Assembly: GCF_018139145.2 (NCBI RefSeq)
Contig: NC_059478.1
Span: 34,699,001-34,763,000 of the forward strand
Direction: 5' to 3'
Source: Gymnogyps californianus
Lineage: Eukaryota; Chordata; Aves; Accipitriformes; Cathartidae
DNA: 64,000 nt
The notes under the pieces are model-generated. The model did no database searches, was not told where the DNA came from, and was given only the letters and a program-made list of their open reading frames with translations. This document shows positions 23,266 to 35,786 of this stretch, piece after piece. Position 1 is the stretch's first letter. Each line of letters begins with the position of its first letter. The position numbers and the translations under genes are program-made.

Positions 23266-26200
23266 GTATGGTGGGTATTCAAGGGAACTTCTGTGACAGC
23301 ACTGAAAGATCTTTTGTGACAATGTAATATGTATAGTAAAATAACAAGAGTGAACATAAAAGAACATTTATCTTAAAAAATATTACTCATTTGTCTACTT
23401 AAGGTCCCTTTTTTATGCAGGCATGTAGGTGAGTACAAATCTCATTCTGCTACATAAACCCAAGAGAAACGAGACATCTGATAACACTACTGCTATGGAA
23501 CGATTTTCTCCGCTGTAAGTCGTCGTACTAAACCTCCCACCTTTTGCCTGTTTGGTGTATGTTGGTACAAATGACTGTAAGGTCTAAAGGCTGAATCTGC
23601 ACTGAAAAGAAGCTGGCAAGGGTGTATAATGCAGTGAAAATGGAGGATTGTAGCATTCACATTACTGCTTTTACCTAAGTTCTTTTCCTTAAAAATCTCT
23701 CTGTTGGATGCACTGCTGGTCTTGCAGTTACCCTGTGCACAGTACAGTGGCTTCTTAGTAATTGTAATTAAAGTATATCCCTCCGTACTCATTGGGAAGG
23801 CGTAAGTCACCTTACATATGTATCTGTTGTTTTGAACCGTAGGTCAGAGTGGAAAATAATTGCTGGAAAGATTGATGATTGCAGTTATGTAAGACAGCGC
23901 AGGTCATGTATCCCATTTTACTCGCCCCTACAGTCACACTCTGGTGGTGGTAAACGTGTCAGAGATGTTACCAGGATAACCTTCCCATCCTCGATGTGGC
24001 TGTTCCCTGGGCAGATTTATTGAGCTCCAGGGCCCACCATGCATATCTCAGATCCTCCAGGTCTCTTCAGTGGGCTCATTTTACTTGTTGGTTTTTTTTC
24101 CTCTTTTACATAGAGGTGCAGCTGTGATCTCTCCTGCTTCCCTTCTCCAAATATTTATCATCTGTATTGTTGGAAAAGCCAGATTCCATTAGCAGCCCCT
24201 CCATGGTGTGCGTCCCCTCTCCCTGATGAGACCAAAGTCCTCTCTCCAGAGGAAGGAGATGATCTGTGAATTTCTTTTTTAAGTGTAGATCCTTAATTAG
24301 AGAGGGAAAAAAAAGGCATACTTGAATGAGACAGCGCAACATCTGCTGTGGACTATCAGTAGTGAAACTGTTATCAGCTTTTTAGGTTTTCCATGAGAAA
24401 AAAAATATTATTCTTCTGCAGCAGGCAGAGGTACACAGGCTGACTTGGTTTGGTCTTTAAGGTCTGCCACCTTGATGACTGTAGGAAGAGCTATCGTTGG
24501 TATAGTCAAGTTTTGTCCATGTTAGCAAATAATGGTGATAGGAGGCTCAGTAAGAGCAAATCTGGAGAGGAAAACAGTGGTGAGGAACCAGTGTCCACAG
24601 AGATTTGTTCTCAGGGTTTTACTTTGGGCTGGTTCCATAAGCTGAGTGCCTGTTAGGGGCTGGGGAGCCCTGGGTGCATCTGGGGTGCACCTTCCAGTTC
24701 AGCATCACCCGAGAAGCTCCAGTTTGTGTACCTCAAGACTGCCCCAGATTGCAACCAAAATACCAGTAACGGGGACAGCTGGGAGAGTTGCTTCCAAAGT
24801 CAGCTTCCAGCATGAACAAGAGCAGGAATACAGGGCATAAACCTGGTGACACCGGTGTTGGACGTTGATCGTGGTCCCTTCCAGCAGGAGATACACTTAT
24901 CTTCTGCTTCAAGCAGTAGTGGTAGAAACCGCGGCACCTCTTTCTCTGAGTGGGGTCACTGAGTATCTGTGTGCCTTGCACGGCGGTGTCCATCATCCGT
25001 ATTTCTTAGAATTAACTTGAAGGGTTTTTGCATGATCCAGAATGTAGAAACTGGTGTCGTGAATTGCCTTTATACTCTCTCCTCAAGAATAATAACTGAA
25101 ATAAAAATGAGGTAATCGGCTACAAATCCACTACTACCTGGTTACTATGGCAGTTAATCAAGGGACCATGGAAACAATACAGTCTGTATTTCATGGCTGA
25201 TGCTGTAGCTACCACCTTTAAATTGGGTCAGTAAGAGTGAAGAAGAGCAGAGAGTCTGCTGGAAGCCTGTGTACGTTGAAATGCTTGTCAGTATATGTGG
25301 CTGTAGAAGGCGTATAGAGAGGAGGAAAAGCCACAGTGTCGTGCGGCATGAACGGGATGCTATTGTTAACGTAGAGCATAGCATGTACCATTATTAAAAA
25401 GCAAACAAACAAAAAAGATCCCCCAAAAGGAAATCTTCCTAATAGTCTTGTGCCCCCTCAATTATATCCAGGTTGTTTATATAACAGGAACGAAATTTTT
25501 TAAAAATCCATTGTAACTGTGTCTTGTCTAGCACTTTAGTGAGAATGAAATTGCTTTATTCAAATTATTTAAATGCTGTCCTGTGAAATCCTGATAACTA
25601 TTATTTAAATACACATTTTTGATTGGGTTGAGAAGCTGGCGAATGGTAGAACTCTCCCACAGGAGTTCTCACCTCTTTTCATTATTGGTGAATGATTTCA
25701 GTTATTGCCTGTATCCCCAAATCTCATTCACATCTGACTGTAGAGATGAAAATACTGCTAAGAGTGCAGTGGCTGTTTCTATATAATCTCATTGAGAAGT
25801 TAAATAATATGCATTTATATTCTGTTTACCATCCATGCCAGAAGATAATTTTTTGTCATTCTTTTTTTCACTGTTGTTGATTCAGAGAATGTTGCAATTG
25901 GTTAGGGACGTCGGTAGGGCTGAAAGTCCAGCCCTCTGATGACAAAAAAACCCAGGATTTTTATGGGCACGATTTAATTTCATAGTTGTCTTTCTTACTA
26001 AAGTATAAATCTTTGTATCGTTAATCTAATTCTTGGGTCTCTTCTTGTCTTACAGAATAGAATAAAAGGCAGCTCTTTATGTTAGCCAGGAACACTTTAT
26101 ACAAGGTTAATTATAATTTTGCGGATAATCCCTTACTTTGATGCCAGCTGTTCTGGACAGAATTGGATATATCTACCCAGGGTTTGAAATACAGCAACAT

Positions 26201-29200
26201 TACATCCTTAATAAGCTTTTATTTTGTTTATAATGCATCTTGCATGGCAATTGGCAGCCTGGATGAATGTAACTACTTAGGTACCAGCCTCAGTAGTGTA
26301 TTTCTTGATTGTTTTATTTTTAATTTAGTAGGACTTGTACTGTGAACCCCAGTCAAGGCATCCTTCTTTTGTATCAGTGACGCTTGTGTTCTACATATTT
26401 TATTACGAACATTACTTTCTGTCACTTACTCTTAGGTTAATAGCTGCTTTGCTTCATGTGACATGTTGCATGTCCCCTCACCTAGGATTTTGTTTGGTAA
26501 GATGAAGTCATGCAATTTTCACTGAAAAAAAATAGATATCTATTAATTATGTTATGAAAGTTACCTAACATTTTCAAGGATTAAAACAAAGATTATTTCT
26601 TTTAGCTGTGAGCATCTCTTCTTACAAGCCTCTAAATGTCATTTATATTATGGAGAATTGTAAGGATATAGTATAGTGTAGTATAGACCTCTAATTAGAG
26701 GGCCACCTTCTTATTTCATGTTCATGATGAGATGACCTAATGAATTTATAAATGGAGTGAATTCTGTCCTGTTCCTGGGAGATTCTTCTTTGCTCAGAAG
26801 AGTCACTGAGTGCTATCAAATTGCTGTCCCAGTAACGGGAACCCTTTCTGCTGTGGTCTGTTGTTATGTCTTTGCTGGTTGTGAATGGAGATCCTTATTT
26901 TTAAACAAATTATATAATTTTCAGATTGGCAGGATCCTGTTGTCTGTATATGTAGTAAAGTTTAATGCAAACAAATCAAGAACAATAGCAAATGATTGCA
27001 TATTTCTCTGGGTGAGCCATAATGAGAACTAATTCAGGGTATTTATTTGTTTTGGAGAATGAATTATGATTTGTTCCTTTTCATTGAAGTGAATTCTCTA
27101 TTGGGAGCAATTCCTGAATGTCCCCTTCTTCACTACGCAGTAATTCTTACCATAGGCATAGGGAGAACGCTTAAGACACCTAAAACTACGTACACACAAA
27201 AAAGGATTTTTAGTGTTATTTGTAGTGCTTTAGAAGAGATAGCATTGGGAGTTTTGACCTTTAAATATCTACATTTTGTGCCTTTTTGATATTTAAATTG
27301 AAACAGTATTCTTCCTTTTCTTTTCACCTCCCTCAGGCTTTAGAATAGTTTTGTGAGACATTTAAATGAAAACTTGAATGGCTTTAGATTTTACATATCC
27401 TGATGAAGAAATTAAGGCTGCCATTGTTACTGTGAAGAAAGAATGTGGAAACCATGATTGCAACAGAGGCAGGCAGTGTTGAGGTCTGCAGCTGCAAATA
27501 AACCAGAGAAGCCTGAGGTGCTTTAGGACAGTGAAAGTTTCGCGAGAAGTTGCAAGGGAAATGTACTGAAACTTGGCTAAAATAAGAAAAAGGATGGAGT
27601 GGGGTCAAATAAGCAGTGAGGGGCATGCTAAAAATTTGGATTCCTGTGCCTTTTCTGTGTTCTGTGGTTATCCACACACTAAATGAGGTGCCAGCACCCA
27701 GGTACTGTTGAGATGCAAATGCTGTAAGAAATAAATACTTCCTTCTCTGTTGAGTTAGGCCAAGGTGGGTAGGGGATACAGAGAAAACATCCTTCTTGTT
27801 GGGGGACTGGATTCAGCAGAGGCTGGTAAAGGAAAATAAATGCCTACCAATAAAATAATTCTTTTTTTAAGAAGTATTTCTTCAGGTGGAAAGTTCCGTT
27901 CTGTCTCACAGTTTGATGTGTTTGCGTGCTCAGACTTTCAAGGCACTTTGTGAAATGCCAGAAGTTATTCAAACACTGAAAGCAGCAGGAGTTACTCCTC
28001 TTTAATCCTCACAAATCAGTAGATTGTACCTTGTGGTAAGACTTAAAGTCTAACAGCATTAATTTCTGGCAGGTATTTTCCTTGCATAGGATCTGATTCC
28101 GCTGGAATCTTAAAACATGTTTTTGTAGTAACTGTTAAGGTTTAGAGTGAGGAATGTGGATGCTGTAGCAATGTTAGGACGTTTTGTCTTCAACGAATCT
28201 GACTTTTCTTGGGTTTATTTCAGTAGACAGTCTTACTTTCCTAAATGCGTACACTGATTTACTGATAAAGAAAACATGAGAGGAAATTAAGAAAGGAAAA
28301 AAGTTATTAAAAAGTCTTGGAGAACTTTCAAGTCCAGTAAATATACCTGTGCATTTCATTAGTCATATTTGCAGGTAGGAGCAAAGCCCAGCAGCGTTGC
28401 AGCAATGACCAGGCGAGCCAGTCTTGCTCTTACTGGAACCTGCTCCCTCCAGCGAGGCTGTCCTTGCCCGCTTTGCACCCGTAGTTCAGTAGGACTCAAA
28501 GGATCTCATGACGTATTTCAAGTATGTCAAGTTCTGTTGGCTGTCTGAAACTTTGAAATGCAAGCAGATTTTAACAGAAATTGAGGGGTTTTTCTTTGGG
28601 CTGTTTTTCTTTGGGCGGTCATGCCAAAGAATGAGCATCTTTGAACACTAACATGTGCCAGGCATTCAGCTGATAGATTAAAAAACAACTAAAGGGGGGA
28701 AAGGGCAAAAACCAGCAGAAAACAAGCTGGCGTGGTTTTTGCCCTTCTCAAACTTATTTGAAAAATAATTGGTTTTAACTCTGTTGATATTGTGTCAGAG
28801 GGGGTGGCCAGACTTAATGAAGTATATTCAGTCACAAGTCATTCGCCATCGATCTGCCAGTTTTCTGCACTGACATTTAATGGCTGTCAGTTGCTCATCA
28901 TTTTAAGAATAGTGGTGGAGGGAAAAATGGTAGTCTGATAATGGGAAAGTAACCGTTATGTCAAGAAAATGTTTGAAATTCTGCAATGTAATTATTGCCT
29001 TCTACCGTGAAAGACACAGGTGGGAGTCAGTAACTCAAAAATAACCCCCAAAAAACAACCCACCCCAAACCAACCTCTCCTTCAATTCTGATTTGAAAAC
29101 AGAGAATAGTGAAATTGCAATAGTATTCGGTAATGTCAAAAATAAGAAAACTGCATAATAAGAAAAAGATTGACCAGAGTAATTCTCTTCTCAGGAAGGA

Positions 29201-29759
29201 CCAACAGGTAGCAGACAAGGGGATATCTTTTGAAATTCAAAGGAAGATTTAAAATTGCATACAAGAGTCGAGATATAAGCAAATATTGTGGAAAAAAAAA
29301 TACTGTGAAGCCCAGCTGATGAGATTTCTGCCTGAATAAGGTTTACTTATCTGTACTCGAAATCCGTTATTTGGTCATTAAGCTCGGTAATGTTTTGGCG
29401 AGATGAAAAATGAGTTGCTTTGTATGTGTAAATGGGGAAAAATAGTATATAGAACAGGCTTAAATTACACCTCTCAGGAAAAAAGGTTCAAAGGCCTCTC
29501 CTAGAGCTTACAGAGATTACTGAGTGTCCATACAGCCGGGAATATTGCTTGCTTGTTCTTCGTTGCATGAAACAGGAACTTTGAAAAATTACAGAATAAT
29601 AAGCACAGCTCGGAGTCAGCTAAGGAGCCTCCGCAAGTGCTGACTAACTTTTTTAATAAACAAAGACCATTAAAATATAATGAGGAAACGAGGGTTGTGC
29701 ACCAGTACATCCTGTTGTTAAATACTGCTGTACCGAGCAACAGCGCTTGGTGCAAATTT
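23266..29759. other. Unique AT-rich non-coding DNA
   Basis: No exon, RNA gene or repeat family is recognisable in these 6.5 kb, apart from the 15-bp duplication at 28588-28617. A GC-richer interval at about 24640-24990 has several short overlapping frames on both strands and no identifiable product. Confidence 0.6.
28588..28617. repeat. 15-bp tandem duplication
   Basis: Two 15-base units, GTTTTTCTTTGGGCT and GTTTTTCTTTGGGCG, are adjacent and differ at the last base only. Confidence 0.93.
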
Positions 29760-30120
29760 ACCCTTCGATTCCTGCCTATGCCGTTAAAACGAGAACCGGC
29801 TGCAGACCCCTCGTGCTTCTTGTAGCATCCCTCCGAGCCGCCTGGATGCGGGCGTTTGGCCCCCCGGGCAGGGGGTCAGCCCCGGGTGGCACGGAGCGGG
29901 AAGGGAGGTGGCGGCGGCTCAGCTGTTGCCAGCGAGCTGTTATATCAGCGGGGAGAGGCAAGAGCGATGCTTTATGCAGCATTGTTGTAACCATGACACT
30001 AAGGACGTCATCCCGTGAAAATAGCAGTTGGAACATTTGTGGAACAAAGCTGAAGCGGCTCCGCTTTTCCGTGCGAGGGTCCTTAGCAGAGCGATACCAT
30101 ATGCATACTGTTCATTTACA
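29760..30120. promoter_or_regulatory. CpG-dense patch, candidate regulatory element or small CpG island
   Basis: Counting by eye I find about 25 CpG dinucleotides in these 360 bases, near the number expected by chance from base composition, while the flanks are strongly CpG-depleted as usual. GC is about 52%. The left half is G/C-rich (gcgggcgtttggccccccgg). The right half carries motif-like elements such as GGACGTCATC (a CRE half), two SOX-like heptamers (CATTGTT and AACAAAG) and ATGCAT. Open frames cross it in both directions, as expected where stop codons are scarce. It may be an unmethylated promoter or an enhancer. No transcript can be shown from sequence alone. Confidence 0.4.
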
Positions 30121-30315
30121 TATAGATTAGCTATCCACTCTCAGCTACTTTCTGGCTTTTAAAAAACATGCTGAGAATTAGGGTTGGAATTGCAAACCAA
30201 TCCACAGGCTCGAGGAATCGTTCTAGTTTTCAGAAAGGGGATTCTTTTACTTGCCAAGCAACACTGTGCATTCCAGGCATGAGCAGGCTCCTCCGAGCGC
30301 TGGCCGGTGGTTGCA

Positions 30316-30356
30316 GGGGGGTGGTGGGAGAGGAGGGTGGTGGGATGGGGACCGGG
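30316..30356 (+). promoter_or_regulatory. Putative G-quadruplex motif
   Basis: Six runs of at least three G are separated by loops of two to six bases (G6, G3, G3, G3, G4, G3), which satisfies the usual G3 plus N1-7 pattern on the plus strand. It lies between the two CpG-dense patches. Confidence 0.7.
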
Positions 30357-30689
30357 CAGGTTTCTTCTCGGCATTGCTTTGAGTGGCAACTCTGCTGATT
30401 CAGCAACCTTGCACTTAGTTGGTCCTACCCTCCGCTGAATAAAACTGATGAAAGCCAGAGCTGGCTGTGCTGTAACGGAGAAGCATTAGTGCGCTGGAAA
30501 TGCTATTAAAGTAATTTTTATGGCCGTGTTGAACCCAGAGCGAAGCTGTAAATAAAAATGCTGGGGAAGGGAGGGCAGCAGATGTAAAAACAGCCTAAAG
30601 GTAAAAGAGAGGGGTGAAGTAATGCCAGTGAAGAGGGAAACGCATTGAGGGGAAGGACAAAAGGGATGGAGGCTGGAGGAGGAGCGAGG

Positions 30690-30812
30690 AAGGAGGGAGA
30701 CAAAGCAGGGCAGGGGGTCAGCGGGGCTGACGTCACGCGCCGGCACTGCTGCAGCTGCCTGCACCGGGCTCGGGCGCTGCCGGCCTGACGTACCTCCCCG
30801 TACCCCATCGTG
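30690..30812. promoter_or_regulatory. GC/CpG-rich promoter-like segment with perfect CRE
   Basis: The segment holds about 12 CpGs in 120 bases, in an otherwise CpG-poor neighbourhood. It contains the full cAMP-response-element palindrome TGACGTCA at 30728-30735, then GCGCCGGC, a CAGCTG E-box and CTGACGTAC. An AT element, TTTTATA, follows about 85 bases downstream (near 30819). Upstream is a long purine-rich stretch (about 30600-30720). Full CREs in CpG-rich DNA are typical of CREB-bound promoters. The direction and the target gene are unknown. Confidence 0.4.
30728..30735. promoter_or_regulatory. Perfect CRE palindrome (CREB/ATF site)
   Basis: TGACGTCA is the full consensus octamer bound by CREB/ATF factors. 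It is followed by CGCGCCGG. An eight-base match can arise by chance about once per 65 kb of random sequence, so its weight comes from the CpG-rich setting, where CREs are functionally enriched. Confidence 0.5.
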
Positions 30813-33800
30813 TCAATGTTTTATACTGCAGCAGGTTTTCTGTATGGTTTTGTGTCTAAAAGCTGGGAAGGGATTAGAAACATTAAGCTCTGAAAAGAGC
30901 ATCCGAAGGCGTGGTCCCCTCTGAGTTACACCACGCAAGAGAGACCCGTGTGAAATCCCTCTGCTCGTGAGAAAGTGGGGCATCACGCTCTGCGGGTGCT
31001 GCCGTCGCCTGTCAAGGCAGAGCAGGGCTGAAGGCATGCTCCCCCTCTTCTTCCCTGGCCACCTCCGTGCCACTGTTGTGGTATTTTCCACCTGGGAGAG
31101 TCTAACAGAGAGTACAGAGATGGTATCTGAGGGCCTTCATGCGTGTTAGTGTGCTGGTGTATTAGAGTTTGTCACAAGAATACTCACAATTGAATTTTTT
31201 GGGGTTTTTTTTGTTGCTGTTTATACCAAGACCTGTCAGTTCTGGTTCAGTTTCCCCTGGAGTGGTATGAAAAAAGAATGGGATTATAAGGGAATCGTCA
31301 CATTTGTAATGTTAGAAAAGTAAATCCTTCTTCATTTGTAATGGAGTTGTTTGACAGGAGGTCATATACAACAAGGCAGGAGAAAGAAAAGTGAATAATT
31401 ACAAGAGAATCCCCGGTGTGGTTCCAGGCTGACATTCCCTCCCTGGAGATTTACCGGATCTGCGATCCTCTTGCGAGGGGTGGGGTTTTTTTCCCATGAA
31501 AATTGAAAGTTTACTGATAATGAACAAAATCAATGAACAGGAAGATTAATTGTAAGTTTGGACATTTGACCTCCTTTTCAAAAAGAATGAGTTCTTTATG
31601 TTCATAGATAAATATTATTAATTGAGCTCTTTCCTGCTTTAAATAAATTGTCAGATAGCAAAGTTGATGTTAAGCATTTTTGTCTGTAGTATGTAGTGAG
31701 AGAAAAATGAGCTACAAGTTTTGAATAATTTTGAGACTTTTTTTGTACTACTCAGAGAAGTTGAGGAAAAATTTACTTGACTTCAGGGAATAAATTCAGC
31801 AGAAATACTAGAGAAATTAAGATTTCTTTTAATTCCTGTGGGCTTTTCAAGTCTGGAAACTGGATATCACTTTTGTATTAAATGTTCAGGGTTGTGTAAT
31901 GACTCGCATGCCCTCTTTTAAGCTAAAGGTGCATTTTCTTCCGTTGAACATATGTTGAGAAAATCCAATAAATCATGAAGGAGTTATATACCATGTTCCA
32001 TGAGGCTGCTGCAAATGTGATTCTCCCAGCTGAAAGAAGCATTTGGGTAAGTTTTTCCCAGTGCGTTTGAGGGCTTCCATATCGTCTCCAATAGTTCAAA
32101 GTCCCTCTCGCTGCCTCTTCATTGAGTGATAGGTCTGACTCATCTTCATCTTTAGCTTACTCATACTTAATATTGAAACATTCTTCAAAGGAAGGAGATC
32201 TAGAAAAACTTTTCACTCCCGGCAACACCCACAACAAAGGCTTAAGTCAATATATTCAACAAAAAATAATTGACATAAAAGGAATGAAAATTTTATTTGG
32301 CAAAAGGCATTTTAACCTGAGAAGAAAGGTAAATCCCTTAACTAACAGCACAACCAAGACAGCATTGCCAAAAACAATCGATCGTCTGCATCAAAGGCAC
32401 TGCCAGCGCTCTTGTTCTGTGTCCTTGGATCAAAGTTTCCTCTATCTATAAATTATCTCCACCAAAAATCGTTGATGAGTTTTTCATCAACTCCCTTGCA
32501 CTCTGCAAAATCCTGAAGGTGATGTTCAGGATGAACCGCAGGGAGGAAGCAGGAGGAGAAGACAGGAGGAATGAGCTCACCGAGCAACTTTCTGAAGAGC
32601 AAGATAAGTGGCTGCTACATTGATTCTCTTCTGTGGGTTGGCCTAATGCATCCTGGCATTTGTATTCTGTATTATTGTCCGAAGCGATCACTTCCAGTCC
32701 TGTTGCAACCCGGCAGGGGACTGTTAGAGTAAGGAACATCCTCAGTGCAACTCGAACATGTTTGAGGTTCTCGTGTTGAGCACCAGGACGTAAAATGACA
32801 GAAGTGCCTTGATGACTTCTTGGTCATCAGCATGGGAAGCAACTCCAAACCTCAAGAGTTTTCTGAGCTGCCAACATTGTCTAGCTATATCTAGATTAGA
32901 TACGGTATTTAATAAAGATAGCAGTTCTTCATATTTAGCTTTTAGATAAACATCTTGGGTTGGAAGTTTCTCTTATTTTCTATCAGTGTTGTACATTTCC
33001 AGTCTAGGTTTTCAGCTAGAACAAATTCTTCACTAAAATATAACGTATATTTTAGGATGTCGAGCATTTCCCATAAGTTGAGGCATGGCAGCAAAGTCCG
33101 TAATCTTCACCTTACTCTACACAATGCACTATCATGTGCTATCGCGCTGTTCGTTTTCACACAAAGGCTGATTTTCCAGTGGGATAAGAAAAGTATTTAT
33201 TACTATTATATATGCATGTACAGCTGTACGCCATTTGTCATCAGTTCTTAAATTACGTTTTCACTGCTGCATGGCTGTCAGTATGGTACATGTATTCAGC
33301 CATATTTCTCCTCATATTTCTGGTATCTACAGCTTTAAAAATGAGCTATATTTATTCAAATTATTTCCCAAGGATCTGTTGAAGTGTGATTTGTACTACT
33401 CCATCTGCTACCTGAGGAGGAGGAAGAGAAATGCACTTTAATAATGAGAACTTTAAGAAGACAGGCATATGTAGTTCAGAATTTGGTTGGGTTTTTTTTT
33501 TTTTTTTAAATAGTTTCAGGCTATCAAAGTGGGGCTGAAAGCATTACGGTTCTCAGTAAAAAGGCATGGGGAACATCTCTCTAATTGAACCTGAACAAGA
33601 TAATGTTAATATAAAACAGGGCATAATGAAATAGCTTGCAGTGGTAGATTCTCCATCATTGAAGTAGAGTTTTACAGGAGTTCTTCCCTCTTAAATCAAC
33701 AATTTAAGATAAAAAACCATACAATTTCTTGGCTGGCTTTTTAAGTGTAACATGATTGTATGAATTTGTAAAAATGGAACAACTGAGGGCTTCCAGCACG

Positions 33801-34327
33801 GTTACAAAACTATCACACTGTGCTATTTTTATTGCATTTGGAAGTGGAGTGAAGCGTACAGCTATACCGAGTATTTTTTTTGTTACAGAACAGACCCATT
33901 GGGTATTTTTATTTGCCATTCGTAGCTGTAGTTTCTCCCTGGCTTCCACCTTTCAAAAAAGGTCCCCTTTGGATGGCAGGTCGCACACAGCAAAGTTGCA
34001 TCTCCACCTCCCCCGTGCTGTCTCCTCTCCCTTCTGGAGCGGGGTCCTGATTCTTCTCATCAAAGAAACAGTGCTTTCCACCTAAGAGTTTCCAAGTTTT
34101 TGCTTCCCTTTTCTGGATTTCATGCAGAAGCTTCCGAGTGTCTTTAAAGCTTTTAAAATGAACTTTTAATTAAAAATAAATAATGCAGAAGAGTTAATTT
34201 TAATTTGCATTTTCAGAATTCAGAATTTAAGAATTTAATTCTAGAATTAAATGATGCCAGCGAAGGACACCTGCATGTTTCTTTAGCTCTATAGCACAGA
34301 GGGGTCTATTAAACATTTAAGGGACAA
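30813..34327. other. Unique non-coding DNA downstream of the CpG/CRE cluster
   Basis: No exon is recognisable. If transcription started at the CpG/CRE segment, a first exon could lie in either flank, but I see no convincing coding segment. A 109-codon frame at 32122-32451 starts at TTG and is not recognised. AT-rich stretches with many homeodomain-type TAAT cores near 34130-34260 (aattaaaaataaataatgc, gaatttaattctagaattaa) look like those found in conserved non-coding elements, but conservation cannot be judged here. Confidence 0.5.
33492..33507. repeat. Poly-T run (16)
   Basis: Sixteen consecutive T residues, with no recognisable retroposon beside them. Confidence 0.96.
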
Positions 34328-34397
34328 TTTTGCTGTCATTAAAGTCAATGACAGAAGTCCCTTTGACGTCAGTGGGAGCAGGATCAGGCCTTTAGCA
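34328..34397. repeat. Possible ancient amniote interspersed repeat fragment
   Basis: The block 'cattaaagtcaatgacagaa' followed by 'gtccctttgacgtcagtggg' and 'agcaggatcaggcct' resembles a motif I know to recur in reptile and bird genomes, where 'ttgacttcaatgggagcagg' and 'atcaggccc' come in this order. The two halves, 'aaagtcaatg' and 'ttgacgtcagtgg', are also imperfect inverted copies. The family name is not certain to me, so I leave it unnamed. A chance similarity remains possible. Confidence 0.4.
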
Positions 34398-34897
34398 GGG
34401 TAAAATCTGACTCCTTTAGCGCGCTATCCATTCCAAATATAGGAAATACCACAGTGGTATTGCCACGATATTGTAATGGTGCTTTTTATGTATTTAACCT
34501 GTTCAAACCTTTATTTTTAAGGATTCACGCACTCTCTGCGTGAACTCTATTCTGGCCCATAGGCACTAAAAGAACTAAACTTCAATGTTTTATTCTAATT
34601 CCTAGCGTATTTAAATGACTTTTGAAAAGAGCTTTGCCATAAATAATTCAAGTACTAGAATATACTTGGTTAAATACAGATTTTGTGGTTTTGTAATAGA
34701 AGTGAAATATGTGCTTTCATTGCTTTTATGTATTTAGCATTTTTACAAACTCCCTGCATTTATGGAAAAGTTTCTAATTGCCAGCCATGGGGCTTGGTAG
34801 TTTCTGTCTTTGTGCCTGTGTGATGAAGAGTTTCTTTGCAAAGAAGTCAGTGGAGTTACAGGCTAGTAAGCAGGTAGGTACTTTTTTTTTATATAAG

Positions 34898-34990
34898 AGT
34901 GTGTGTATATATATGTATGTATATAAAAATATATATGTGTGTGTATATATCTATGCATATGCATATGAATATGTGTGTGTATATATATAA
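34898..34990. repeat. Compound TG/TA microsatellite
   Basis: About 93 bases made of alternating (TG)n, (TA)n, ATGT and GCATAT blocks, preceded by a run of nine T. A 70-codon open frame across it (34778-34990) is only a consequence of the dinucleotide repeat, with its Tyr/Val/Cys/Ile-rich tail. Confidence 0.96.
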
Positions 34991-35738
34991 CGAATAAAAT
35001 ACTGAACTGGCAAACAACTCAAATATTTCCACCCTGCACCACTACCAGGTTGCAACTATTTCAGGAGAATGGCTCTCAATCACAGAAGCAATTGAGAAAA
35101 CAAATTGTGTGCCATTTTTAGTATATTGTCTCGAGAGAAGGGCTCATAAAATGTGCATGAAGCTAGTCACAAAAACGGCCTACAATCTTCCTTCTGCCCA
35201 CATTTTTTCTTGGTCTGAATGTTGTGTTCTGCACATTGCAGGAAGAGTTCAAAAGGGTCAGCCCTTGCAGCAGGCTACGCCGTAACGCGGCGCTGGCTGA
35301 TGTATTGGACTTGGCAGCTCCTTGTCTTCAGGGGTTCCTTGGTAACTTCATTGTTGTAGTAGGTGACCTGTTGTTAAAGCAGAATTAGCCTTTTGTGTGC
35401 CTTCAGGATTTTCCCCCTGAAGTTTCCCTTGCCTTTGCATTTTTACAGATTAGCTGTTGATTTAAAACATTCATCATCATTTTAAAGGGATGTAAAATGC
35501 AAAGCAGCTGGCTCCCTGCTTGACGCATCAGGTCAGACGTATCCTTGGACCTCCCTACCAACGCTTGGCGAGGTGGCACTGGAGGCTCATTTGGCTCATA
35601 CAGATAAATTATTGAATTTCTTCTAGCGTGCTTTAGTCAGAGATAGCCAGCCTGTGATCCGTGCGGAGTTGGTGGTTCAGAGGGGACGGGAATGCTGTCT
35701 GAGCGCTCCCTCCTGCCCCTCTGCACACTGCTGCTGCC

Positions 35739-35786
35739 GGTGATGCCACCGGTGATGCCACCAGTGATGCCACCGGTGACGCCACC
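35739..35786. repeat. 12-bp minisatellite, four units
   Basis: Four tandem 12-base units based on GGTGATGCCACC occupy 35739-35750, 35751-35762, 35763-35774 (first base A) and 35775-35786 (GGTGACGCCACC). The unit length is a multiple of three, so any frame stays open through it. In the frame of the ATG at 35692 it gives VMPP repeats within a 42-codon open frame ending at 35820. There is no other sign of coding. Confidence 0.95.

Noticed and set aside
31245..31290. MIR-like 'ggttcagtttcccctgg' followed by 'gaatgggattat'
   Set aside because: Only two short blocks agree and the spacing is loose; it is too weak to call a repeat.
32122..32451. 109-codon frame rich in Ser and Lys
   Set aside because: It begins at TTG, has no domain, and sits in AT-rich unique DNA without splice or promoter support.
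34778..34990. 70-codon frame with a Tyr/Val/Ile-rich tail
   Set aside because: The tail is produced by the TG/TA microsatellite, which lacks stop codons in this frame.
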